A stretch of 64,000 bases of DNA from Verrucomicrobiota bacterium. Its GTDB lineage: Bacteria; Verrucomicrobiota; Verrucomicrobiia; Limisphaerales; JADJPG01. Location of the stretch: assembly GCA_016713365.1 (NCBI GenBank), contig JADJPG010000014.1:62001-126000 (forward strand), in the 5' to 3' direction. The position numbers and the translations under genes were made by a program. The notes beneath the pieces are model-generated. The model was not told where the DNA came from. It did not search any database and was given only the letters and a program-made list of their open reading frames with translations. This document shows, in pieces, positions 42,959 to 52,081 of this stretch (its first letter is position 1; every line of letters starts with the position of its first letter).

Positions 42959-42985
42959 GGCGCGGATGACCTCCGCGCCTTTTTT
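42959..42985 (+). terminator. Rho-independent terminator
   Basis: Eight-base arms GGCGCGGA (42959-42966) and TCCGCGCC (42972-42979), five-base loop, then TTTTTTG. It closes the protease and small-membrane-protein unit. Confidence 0.9.
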
Positions 42986-43069
42986 GTTTTTGCGGTGGAA
43001 GAAGGGTTGGCGTGAGGATTTCGGTTTCAATTCCTGACGGTCGCACTACGTTGTCGGCAAATCGCGGAT

Positions 43070-44608
43070 ATGGACCTCATACAACTTCACCAGCGAAGCC
43101 TGCTCCTCGCGCTGCTTTGCCTGATGGGCGGTTCCATGCCTGGTGGAGCCGCGGAACAGTATGTGCCGTCGTCGTTGAAGCCTCCCATCGTGGCGCGTGA
43201 ATTCCGCGGAGTATGGGTGGCGTCGGTCAAAAACATCGACTGGCCTTCCAAGCCGGGCCTGACGACGGAGCAGCAGAAGTCGGAACTCATCACCTTGCTG
43301 GATCGCGCCCGACAGTTGCGCCTGAACGCAGTTCTTTTGCAGGTGCGTCCTTCGTATGACGCACTGTATGCCTCGCAGTTGGAACCATGGTCCGAGTATC
43401 TCACGGGACAAATGGGCCGCGCCCCTTCGCCGTATTACGATCCGCTCGCGTTTGCCGTGGAGGAGGCCCACAAGCGCGGCCTTGAACTGCACGCGTGGTT
43501 TAATCCGTATCGCGCCCGGCATTCGGCGGCGTTCTCGGGACTTTCCGGCGGCCACATCAGCAAGACCAAGCCGCAGGTGGTGCGGACGTATGGCAAGAGC
43601 TTGTGGCTGGATCCCGGCGAGCGGGAAGTGCAGGAGCATTCGTTGAACGTCGTGCTGGATGTGGTGCGCCGTTACGACATCGATGGAGTTCATTTCGACG
43701 ACTACTTTTATCCGTATCCGGAGAAGGCAGCGAACGGTGCCGTGCTGCCATTTCCAGATTGGTCGAGCTGGAAGCGTTATCGCGATGGCGGTGGACGCCT
43801 GGAGCGCGACGACTGGCGTCGTGAGAATGTGAACCTGTTCATCGTCCGCGTCAGCCAGGCGGTGAGAGCGGCCAAGCCGTGGGTTCGCTTCGGAATTTCC
43901 CCGTTTGGAATCTGGCGTCCGGGTTTTCCAGCGCAGATCAAGGGGCTTGATGCGCATGATGTCCTGTATGCGGATGCGAGGAAATGGCTGCGCGAAGGCT
44001 GGGTGGATTATCTCGCGCCGCAGTTGTACTGGGGCGAAGAAAAACGCGAAACCAGTTTCAATGCGCTGCTCGATTGGTGGCTCTCGGAAAACGCGCAACA
44101 GCGCCATGTGTGGCCCGGTTTGGACATCAGTCGCGTTGGTCGTTCACGCGGGCCGGAGGAGATCGTGGATCAGGTGCGCGCGACCCGGGAGAAGGCGATG
44201 ACGGATGGGAACATTCATTGGGGCGTGCGTGCCTTGACGGAGAATCGCCGAGGCCTCGCGGATTCGATGAGCGGCGGGATCTATGAGCGGCTGGCGCTCA
44301 CGCCGGCGGTTCCCTGGATCGACAACCGGCCGCCAGCGCCGGTGAGTCTCTCCGTTTCATTGCGGGGCAACGTGGCGCGGTTACGCGTTTCGCCCGCGAC
44401 CAACTCGGAGCCCGTCCGCTTCTGGCTGGTGCAGAGGAGAAACCAGACGGGATGGATCACGGAGGTTTTACCCGGGAGCCAGAGTGAAAGGATTCTCGAA
44501 CTGCCTGATCGGCCTGACCTTCTCTCGGTGGCTCCGGTGGATCGCTCGGGAAATCTTGGTGCGCCGGCTGTACTGGCGCGGCAGGTGTTGCTGGGTCCGG
44601 CCAAGTAA
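43070..44608 (+). CDS. GHL10/YngK-type exported glycoside hydrolase-like protein
   Basis: 512 residues. A signal peptide (about 1-28) is followed by a TIM-barrel domain (about 40-400) of the family-10-like GHL10 group. Characteristic stretches are 'EFRGVWVASVKNIDWPSKPG', 'RLNAVLLQVRPSYDALYAS', 'HKRGLELHAWFNPYRA', 'DIDGVHFDDYFYPYPE' and 'WVDYLAPQLYWGEEKRE'. The Asp in FDDY and later acids are probable catalytic residues. A beta-sandwich domain (about 415-510) ends the protein. The substrate is uncertain; related proteins act on peptidoglycan or glycans. It is convergent with the giant repeat-protein gene and separated from it by no base at all. Confidence 0.87.
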   Translation: MDLIQLHQRSLLLALLCLMGGSMPGGAAEQYVPSSLKPPIVAREFRGVWVASVKNIDWPSKPGLTTEQQKSELITLLDRARQLRLNAVLLQVRPSYDALYASQLEPWSEYLTGQMGRAPSPYYDPLAFAVEEAHKRGLELHAWFNPYRARHSAAFSGLSGGHISKTKPQVVRTYGKSLWLDPGEREVQEHSLNVVLDVVRRYDIDGVHFDDYFYPYPEKAANGAVLPFPDWSSWKRYRDGGGRLERDDWRRENVNLFIVRVSQAVRAAKPWVRFGISPFGIWRPGFPAQIKGLDAHDVLYADARKWLREGWVDYLAPQLYWGEEKRETSFNALLDWWLSENAQQRHVWPGLDISRVGRSRGPEEIVDQVRATREKAMTDGNIHWGVRALTENRRGLADSMSGGIYERLALTPAVPWIDNRPPAPVSLSVSLRGNVARLRVSPATNSEPVRFWLVQRRNQTGWITEVLPGSQSERILELPDRPDLLSVAPVDRSGNLGAPAVLARQVLLGPAK

Positions 44609-47600
44609 TTACTCGGCGCGGACGCGATAGAACCGCGCAGGAATCGTGGCGGTGGAATCGGTGAGGATCTCCTGACTGCCGGTTCCGGGAATTGCTCCGA
44701 GCGGAGTCCAGCCCGGATCGGACAGGTTCACTTTGTATTCCAGCGTGTAGTTCAGTCCGACGACGGTCGTCACGGTGACGGTGGCAGTCGTTCCATTCTG
44801 CGTGATGGAAACAATCTGTGGACGGGGAAGCGCGTTCGTGAGGCTTAAAGTCACCGCGACGCTGGAGAGGTTTGTTTCACCATTGCTCATCAGGACGGTG
44901 TAGCTGCCTGCATTGGTGCCCTGGACGCTGGCAAACGGCAGCGTGGACGACGTGGCGCCCGGCAATGATTGTCCATTTCGCTGCCATTGGTAGGTGATGG
45001 GCAGGCTGCTGGTCGCCGTGATCGACAACGTGACGGGCGCGCCGGTCACGGCGAGGACGTTGCGGGGTTGTTGAACCACGATGATTTGGTCGATGACCGG
45101 GCGAACCGTGAGCGTAAATGAATTGGTGGCGGAAGCGCCGGTGGTGTCCTGCACGACGATGGTCAAGACGGCGGTTCCCGATTGATTGGCGTTCGGTCGG
45201 ATGCGGACTGTTCTGTTTTGGCCGAGTCCGGCGAAAGTAAATCCGGACGCGGAAACGAGCGCGGGATTGGAGGACAAACCGATCAAACTGAGCGACGCCA
45301 GCGGAGTATCGAAATCCTGAACCGAGAAGGCGATGGGGCCTGACTCGATGTCTTCGTCGATGGTGAGATTCGCGAAGGTGCTGATGGTCGGTGGTCCCGG
45401 AATGAGAAGCTGGGCGGGATCCGACAGCACGCTGCCGACGCTGTTGCCGACGCGAAGGCGATAGCTCCCGGCATCAGCGAGGGTGATGTTTGCGAGACTC
45501 AACGTCGCGCTGGTTGCAGAGGGAACGTCAACTCCGTCCTTCTGCCAGCGGTAAGAGAGCGGCTCTGCGCCGATGGCGGTGGCGATGAACTGCACGGAGG
45601 ACCCAACGCTCGCGGTTTGAGTCACGGGTTGCAGCGTGATGAACGGTGGGAGTTCGAACGTAATGATGGTGGACGCGACGTTGTTCGTCAGTCGCAGGTC
45701 GACTCCGGCAAAGGACACGGATGCGGAATTGGTAATCGTCCCGGGCACCAGCGAGGTGGCGACAATCGTGAGCGACGCCGCGCCGGCTGGCGTGATGGTG
45801 CCCAAGTCGCAGTTCAAGATGCCTTCTTCGACCGCGCAGTTGCCGTTGAGGTTGGTGAACCCGACGATGTTCAAGGCATCCGGAAGCGGGCTTGTAATTT
45901 GGACCGAGTTGGCGACGGACGGGCCGCGATTCGTCACGGTGTAGGTGAACACGACGTTGCTGCCGGCGGCGGCCAGCGGTTGCGAAACGGTCTGGGCCAG
46001 GCCGAGGTCGGCCATTGGTTCAAAGGCAGAAATGCTCAGGCGCCAGCCGCCGGCGAGCGTTCCGGAATCCTTGTCCGCATCATCCATGATATAAAGCGAC
46101 CAGGTGCCGTTCGGGTCGGTCCCGTTGAAGATGGAAAGGTTGGTCGAATATGGTCCCGCTGGAGCAGGTGCAGCAAAGGAGTCCGTCTCGGCCCCGAAAT
46201 TGGATGGGCGGACTGTGCCGGAGGAAATCAGGTTGAAATCGGAGAGACCGTTGGTGGCGGAGTCATCGAAGGTCAGGGTCGCTCCGGTGACGGTGAATTC
46301 GCCGCCGCAGTCGGACATCAACAGCGTGGCACGTCCATCCGGCCCGACGAGCAGGATGTCGAGATCGTCCGAGAAACTGTGGGAGAGATTGAGCAGGCTG
46401 ACGCGGATGCGGTGGATGGCGGAACTGACGCCGGAGACGGTGATGCTGGATGGATACGGGTTGGCGAGGCCGAGCAGCGGTGTGGTAACGGGGGTGCTGT
46501 TGGCGAGATCGACATTGCCAGTGATCACGCGAGTGGTGCGGCTGATGATGTTGTTTGAAGGGTCGCCATCGCTGACCGGCGAACCCACGCTGGCACTGCT
46601 GCTTATCAGACCGGTCAGCGTCGGGCGAATGGTAACAGCGATGTTTGCCTGGGCGTTGGCCGTCATCGTTCCGAGATCGCATCGGATGGTGTCGCCGGAG
46701 CGGGTGCAGGAGCCTTGCGACGTGGCGGCGGAGATGAAGTTGACTCCCGCGGGGAGCTGATTGGTCACGACAACGTTGGTCGCGGCGCTGGGCCCGAGAT
46801 TGGTAATGGCGATGGCGTAGACGAGGTTGTCGCCGAGCCACACGGGGTTCGGACGATCGGCCATCCCGATGGCGAGGTTCGCATTCGGAACGACTTGGGA
46901 GAGATTCGTGACGGCGTTGTTCGCGGTGTTGTTGTCCGGGAGTGTTCCGGCGGCCGAGGCGATATTGGTGATCGGACCGAGAGTGTTGGCGCGTGCTCTC
47001 AGGATCACCCGCGCAGATTCATTAGGAACGAGGTTGTCGAATTGGCAGATGACATCGCCGCCCTGATTGGTGCAGGCGCCGCGCGTGGTGAAGGCGGAGA
47101 CGAAAGTCGTGGTGGAGGGAAGAACGTCCGTGAGCGTGGCGTTGACCGCGAGCGGGCCGCGATTCGTCAGGTCGAGCGTAACGACATACTCCTGCGTGAC
47201 GGGAACAGTCGTGGCGGACGCGCTGGCGGCGAGGAAGAGGTCGGTTGCCGGGCTCACGACAAACGTGGACGACTGAAGGTTGTTGATGGAGTTCGAATCC
47301 TCCTCGGCGGCGACAACGTGAGCTGTGTTGCTCTGCGCGCCGGTGATTCCCGGGATGAACCGGATGGTGATCGAAGGAGCTGACCCCACCGGGACTTCGC
47401 CGAGGTTACAGATTACACTCTGGCCAGCCGCGCTGCACGAGCCCTGGCTGGTGGTCGAAGATTGGTAGGTGGCGTTATTCGGCAGTCGATTGGTCAGCCA
47501 TACGCCAGCGGCGGAGTTGGGACCGTGGTTGGTGATGGCCAGCGTGCTCGACGAGGCTTGATTGAGGAGTACCGGCGCTGCGGGCGGGGTTTGCGTGACG

Positions 47601-50600
47601 GCGAGATTCACCAGGGGCTGGACGAAGTGTGTGGCGGTCGCCGTGTTGTTGGCGGCGTTCAGATCGAGCTGAGTGCCGGTGACGGAGAAGGTGGTGGCAA
47701 CGTTGCCGCCAATCGATGCGGAGACGGTGACGTTGAATGTTACGATCGCTCCAGGAAGGATGTTTCCAAGGTCGCATGAGATGGCATTGGCGGCATGAGA
47801 ACAGGATCCCTGCGGCGTGGATGCCGAGACGAAATTGAGTGCGGGAGGCAGAGTGGCCTGGCAAATCGCGCTGGATACGGTTGGTCCGTTATTGGTGACG
47901 GAGATCGTATACGTGATCGGCTGGCCAATCGAGGCAACGGCCGGAGACGCGCCAGCGCCCAGTGTGAGATCGGCAAGCGGGTCCGCGGTGACGAAGCTCA
48001 AAGTCCATCCATCAGCGATGAATCCAGGAACCTCGCTGCCGTTGTTGTCGACGGCGTCGTCGACAATGTAGAGCGACCAGACTCCGTTTGGATCGGTTCC
48101 GCGGAACTGGGAGAGGTCCGCGGTTTGCACATCGACTGGCGCCGGCGCGGGGAATACTTCGTTCAATGGTAGGTGATTGAACGGAGCGTAGGTTCCGGAG
48201 GTAATTGGACCGGCATCCGGGAGCAGTTGTCCCAGTTCGTCATCGAAGGTAATGGTCGCGTCGACGACGGGACTGTCGAGTCCGGCATCGGACATCAGAA
48301 TTGCGGCCTGTCCCTGAGGGCCGACGAGGAGAATATCGATGTCGTCGGGGTAATCGTGGTTCAACGAGCGCAAGGTGACAATGACCTGATGAACGGCGGC
48401 AGTGACGCCAGAGACAAGAACAGGGGAAGGATATGGAGTGGCGGCGCCAGCGTCGGGAAACGGCATGATGATGATGTCGCTGTTGGCGTAGAGAGCAGAG
48501 ACGCTGGTGCCAACGACGGCGATCGACGCGTTCACGGGTGTCGGATCGAACTCGGACGCCTCCACGATGGTTGTGCTGGAATTTGCGCCCGCCCCGGGAG
48601 TTGAGTTAATCGTAATCTGAACTCCTTCACCCACCGCGAGGGAGCCGATTTCACAAAGGACGACTCCACTGTCGTGCGAGCAGGATCCTTTGGTCGACGC
48701 AGCCGAGATAAATGCTGAACGGCGTGAGAGCTTGTTCGCAATCACGACAGCGGTGGCGGCTGAAGGGCCGAGGTTCGTGGCGTTGATGGTGAGTGCGACG
48801 GCGTTGCCGGCGGGAAGAACACTGGTGTTGTAGGATTGGCTTACGACGATGTTGGCCGCCGGGAGAATCGTCACGCTGTAGTCCTCGACTTCGCCGTCAG
48901 CGGCGAATCCATCAAAGGAAACATTCTGAGCAGTGCTGAAGCGGAAGCGGGTGAGTGTCGAACCCACCGCCGCGTTCGCCGGGACGACAAACTGGAGGAG
49001 ATTGGTGCCGGGTCGAACGGCGACATTGGTCATGACGTGTTCATTGTCCTGGAGCCAGCCAGTGGCGCGGTCGTAGTCGATCCAGGCGTTGAGGAAGCCA
49101 TTGGTGGAAGCAACCACTTCAATCGTCGCTGGCTCGCCCACATGGAGTGCCGTTGTGAAACGGATGCCGTCTTCGTCGTCCGATCCGTTTTGGTCGTCAC
49201 CGGACGCGGTGGTCGAGGGCTGACCATTGCTTTCGAAGTCGATTGTGGCTCCCAAGTGAACGCCGGTCACGATGACATGGCGCGCGCCGCCGTTTGCCAG
49301 CAGTGTCGGGTAGTTCCCATCCGGCGCGTCCCCGAAATCAATTCCGTAAACCGTCAGCGAGGCGATGGCGCTGGTGACGGAGCCGTAGGAATTGGCGACG
49401 ATGACGTCGTAGATTCCGGCGTTCGATGGCAGGACGTTGGCGATGGAGAGGGAAGCGTTGTTTCCGGCGAGGGGAATTCCGTTTTGTCGCCACTGGTAGT
49501 TCACCGGCGTTTCGCTCGTCGCCGTGACGGTGAATGTCGCAGTTTGTCCCTGGGTGCTGACCAGGCTGGACGGTTGCTGGGCGATGACGGGCAGGGGACG
49601 AACGGTCAAGGTGGCGGCCGGGCTGGTTATCGAGCGCACGACGTTTGTGATGCGGACGGAGTACTGACCCGCGGCGGACGGCAGAACGTTGTTAAGCGTG
49701 AGGGTCGAACCGGTCGCGCCGCTGATGGAATTGCCGTTGAACAACCATTGGTAAGAGAACGGACCGTCTCCGGTGGTCACGACAGAGAAGATGGCAAAGT
49801 GCCCTTGCGTCACGGTGAGGCTGGCTGGCGGAACGGTGACGAGTGGAGGCTGGCGGACTTTGAGTGCGGCATTTTGACTGGTGATGGTTCCGATCTCGTT
49901 GGTGATGACCACAGAGTAGAGGCCGTCTGAGTTGACGGAAATATTCTGAATGGTCAGCGACGCATTTGTCGCGGCGGAGATGACATTCGTTCCGTTGAAG
50001 TACCATTGGTAGAAAAGCGGTTGATCGCCGTTGGCCACGACAGTTAAGGCGGCGTTGTCACCCGGAGCCGCGAACAGGTCGGCGGGCTGGGTCAGAATGA
50101 TTGGGGCGGTGCGAACGGTGAGCTGTGCTTCGGAGCTGGTCGCCGAACCGACTTCGTTCGTCACGATCACAACGTAAGCTCCGGCATTTGTCCCTTGGGC
50201 GTTGGCGATTTGCAGGACGGGAGCGTTGGTTCCAGGAATCGCATTGGTGCCGTTCCGCAGCCATCGATAGTGGAACGGTCCGTCGCCGCTGACTGACACG
50301 GCGAATGAGGCGGCGTTTCCCTGAGTGACGGTGAGGCTGACGGGTTGCTGGGTGATGATCGGTGGAAGTTTGACGGCGAGTGTCACCGTGGAACTGAACG
50401 TGACGCCGAGGCTGTTGGTGATGCGAACGGAGTAGCTTCCGTTGTTGGCGGTTTGGGCATTGTTGATCACCAGTTCCGACGCTGTGGCTCCTGAGATGGG
50501 CGTGGAGCCATTGAAGAACCATTGGTAGGCGAGCGGCGCATCGCCGATCGCCTGCACGGTGAAGGTGGCGTTGCTGCCGGGAAGAACGGCGCGACTTGCC

Positions 50601-52030
50601 GGTTGCTGAACGATGACGGGAGGCGACTGCACGGCCAGATTCACGGGAGCGCTGGCGACAACTCCGGCGAGATTACTGATCACAACCGTGTAGGTTCCCG
50701 CGTTGGTGAGCTGAACATTTGGGAGCGTGAGGGAGCTGCCGTTGGCGCCAGCGAGGAGGTTGGTGGAGTTGAAGAACCACCGGTAAATCAATGGTGCGGT
50801 GCCGGTGGCGGTGACGCTGAAGACGGCGGTCTGACCGGCGCGCAGGGAGAGGCTGGAGGGGGCCGTCGCGATTTGCGGGAAGACGAGCACGGTCAGACTG
50901 GCATTGATGCTGGTGACCGAGCCGGATTGGTTGGCGATGACGACCGAGTAAATGCCGGCATTGGCTTGCTGGGCGCTGGGAATTGACAGCGTCGATTGAG
51001 TGGCGCCGGCAATGGGGTTGGTGCGATTGAAAAACCATTGATAGGTCAATGGACTGGTGCCGTTTGCCGAGACGGAGAAGGAGGCGTTTGAATTGAGAAT
51101 GGTGGTCGTGCTCAGCGGCTGAATCGTGATCGAAGGAGCCTGAAGGACAATCAGGTTTGCCGGTGTGCTGGTGACGACGCCGACGTCGGTGGTGATGACG
51201 ACGTGGTACGTGCCGGCATTGAGCAGTTGTGCATTCGCGAGGTTGAGCGAGCTGCTGGTGGCGCCAAAGATGACGTTGGTTTGATTGAAGTACCATTGAA
51301 AGGCGAATGGGCCGTCGCCCGTCACGTTGACGGAAAAACTCGCCCCGGTTCCCGCCGCGATTGACAAGCTGGCGGGTTGAGAAGTGATGACCGGCGGATC
51401 CTTGACGGTGAGAAATGCTTCGACGCTGTTCACCGTGTCGTAGTCGTTGGAGACCTCGATCTGGTAACTGCCTGAATCGGATTTCTGGAGGTTGGTGAGG
51501 GTGAGAGTTGCGTTGGTGGCTCCGACGATTTCATCGATGATGTTGAAGAACCATTGGTAACGAAGCGGTGGATCACCAGAGGCGGTGACACTGAACTGAG
51601 CGGTGCCGCCTACCGCGACAACGACATTCGTCGGTTCGCGAGTGACGAGAGGTGGAACTTGGACGAACAGGAACGCCGGGGTGCTGGTGACAGCACCAAA
51701 AGTATTGGTGATGACGACTGAGAAGAAGCCTTCCTGAAACTCGCCAATGTTCGTGTAGGTGATCGAGGGATTGGTTTCGCCAGCCAGACGGTTCGTGATG
51801 TTGAAATACCATTGATAGCGAAGAGGTGGGGTGCCGGTGGCTTCCACCAAGAATGTGACTTCGGTTGCGGTGAGGTTGGTGCTGCCAACTGGTTGAAGGG
51901 TGATGACTGGCACCTGTGCGGTGGCCTGACGGGGCAGGGCACCGTAGATCAGAGCGAGCAGCAGGAATAGCAACGGGAGAGTTCGATACCGCTCAAGAGA
52001 GCGCCGGAGTGTTGGTTCGTCACTGGACAT
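44609..52030 (-). CDS. Giant secreted Ig/GEVED/DUF11/P-domain surface protein
   Basis: 2473 residues. After an N-terminal signal (about 18-38, cut near 'ATAQ') come ten Ig-like domains of about 86 residues (to about 890), each with the core Trp in 'LRYQWYFN'-type strands. A GEVED domain ('DFGDAPDGNYPTLL', 'DENDEDG'-like acids) follows, then six DUF11-type domains, each with a 'GSC...C-(D/E)-(L/I/F)-G' pair of Cys. Two proprotein-convertase P-domains ('DIDILLVGPQGQAAILMSD' and 'DLDILLVGPDGRATLLMSD') lie among them. Near the end are an Ig, a cadherin-like repeat and a last Ig, and the C-terminus 'FYRVRAE' typical of Verrucomicrobia exported proteins. Likely an adhesin or matrix protein. It follows another surface-protein gene by 51 bp. 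Confidence 0.93.
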   Translation of the reverse strand: MSSDEPTLRRSLERYRTLPLLFLLLALIYGALPRQATAQVPVITLQPVGSTNLTATEVTFLVEATGTPPLRYQWYFNITNRLAGETNPSITYTNIGEFQEGFFSVVITNTFGAVTSTPAFLFVQVPPLVTREPTNVVVAVGGTAQFSVTASGDPPLRYQWFFNIIDEIVGATNATLTLTNLQKSDSGSYQIEVSNDYDTVNSVEAFLTVKDPPVITSQPASLSIAAGTGASFSVNVTGDGPFAFQWYFNQTNVIFGATSSSLNLANAQLLNAGTYHVVITTDVGVVTSTPANLIVLQAPSITIQPLSTTTILNSNASFSVSANGTSPLTYQWFFNRTNPIAGATQSTLSIPSAQQANAGIYSVVIANQSGSVTSINASLTVLVFPQIATAPSSLSLRAGQTAVFSVTATGTAPLIYRWFFNSTNLLAGANGSSLTLPNVQLTNAGTYTVVISNLAGVVASAPVNLAVQSPPVIVQQPASRAVLPGSNATFTVQAIGDAPLAYQWFFNGSTPISGATASELVINNAQTANNGSYSVRITNSLGVTFSSTVTLAVKLPPIITQQPVSLTVTQGNAASFAVSVSGDGPFHYRWLRNGTNAIPGTNAPVLQIANAQGTNAGAYVVIVTNEVGSATSSEAQLTVRTAPIILTQPADLFAAPGDNAALTVVANGDQPLFYQWYFNGTNVISAATNASLTIQNISVNSDGLYSVVITNEIGTITSQNAALKVRQPPLVTVPPASLTVTQGHFAIFSVVTTGDGPFSYQWLFNGNSISGATGSTLTLNNVLPSAAGQYSVRITNVVRSITSPAATLTVRPLPVIAQQPSSLVSTQGQTATFTVTATSETPVNYQWRQNGIPLAGNNASLSIANVLPSNAGIYDVIVANSYGSVTSAIASLTVYGIDFGDAPDGNYPTLLANGGARHVIVTGVHLGATIDFESNGQPSTTASGDDQNGSDDEDGIRFTTALHVGEPATIEVVASTNGFLNAWIDYDRATGWLQDNEHVMTNVAVRPGTNLLQFVVPANAAVGSTLTRFRFSTAQNVSFDGFAADGEVEDYSVTILPAANIVVSQSYNTSVLPAGNAVALTINATNLGPSAATAVVIANKLSRRSAFISAASTKGSCSHDSGVVLCEIGSLAVGEGVQITINSTPGAGANSSTTIVEASEFDPTPVNASIAVVGTSVSALYANSDIIIMPFPDAGAATPYPSPVLVSGVTAAVHQVIVTLRSLNHDYPDDIDILLVGPQGQAAILMSDAGLDSPVVDATITFDDELGQLLPDAGPITSGTYAPFNHLPLNEVFPAPAPVDVQTADLSQFRGTDPNGVWSLYIVDDAVDNNGSEVPGFIADGWTLSFVTADPLADLTLGAGASPAVASIGQPITYTISVTNNGPTVSSAICQATLPPALNFVSASTPQGSCSHAANAISCDLGNILPGAIVTFNVTVSASIGGNVATTFSVTGTQLDLNAANNTATATHFVQPLVNLAVTQTPPAAPVLLNQASSSTLAITNHGPNSAAGVWLTNRLPNNATYQSSTTSQGSCSAAGQSVICNLGEVPVGSAPSITIRFIPGITGAQSNTAHVVAAEEDSNSINNLQSSTFVVSPATDLFLAASASATTVPVTQEYVVTLDLTNRGPLAVNATLTDVLPSTTTFVSAFTTRGACTNQGGDVICQFDNLVPNESARVILRARANTLGPITNIASAAGTLPDNNTANNAVTNLSQVVPNANLAIGMADRPNPVWLGDNLVYAIAITNLGPSAATNVVVTNQLPAGVNFISAATSQGSCTRSGDTIRCDLGTMTANAQANIAVTIRPTLTGLISSSASVGSPVSDGDPSNNIISRTTRVITGNVDLANSTPVTTPLLGLANPYPSSITVSGVSSAIHRIRVSLLNLSHSFSDDLDILLVGPDGRATLLMSDCGGEFTVTGATLTFDDSATNGLSDFNLISSGTVRPSNFGAETDSFAAPAPAGPYSTNLSIFNGTDPNGTWSLYIMDDADKDSGTLAGGWRLSISAFEPMADLGLAQTVSQPLAAAGSNVVFTYTVTNRGPSVANSVQITSPLPDALNIVGFTNLNGNCAVEEGILNCDLGTITPAGAASLTIVATSLVPGTITNSASVSFAGVDLRLTNNVASTIITFELPPFITLQPVTQTASVGSSVQFIATAIGAEPLSYRWQKDGVDVPSATSATLSLANITLADAGSYRLRVGNSVGSVLSDPAQLLIPGPPTISTFANLTIDEDIESGPIAFSVQDFDTPLASLSLIGLSSNPALVSASGFTFAGLGQNRTVRIRPNANQSGTAVLTIVVQDTTGASATNSFTLTVRPVIDQIIVVQQPRNVLAVTGAPVTLSITATSSLPITYQWQRNGQSLPGATSSTLPFASVQGTNAGSYTVLMSNGETNLSSVAVTLSLTNALPRPQIVSITQNGTTATVTVTTVVGLNYTLEYKVNLSDPGWTPLGAIPGTGSQEILTDSTATIPARFYRVRAE

Positions 52031-52081
52031 GGCGGGAGGCGACGGGGTTGAACGTTGCGAGCTTCTGATTTCGAGAGCGTC

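Noticed and set aside
41007..43046. 679-codon minus-strand frame opposite the DegP-type protease
   Set aside because: His/Arg-rich nonsense composition; the plus strand carries the complete protease triad and PDZ domains.
44609..52030. Many regular repeats suggestive of a CRISPR-like or tandem DNA array
   Set aside because: The repeats are about 260 bases, diverged in DNA, and follow Ig and DUF11 protein domains in one unbroken frame.
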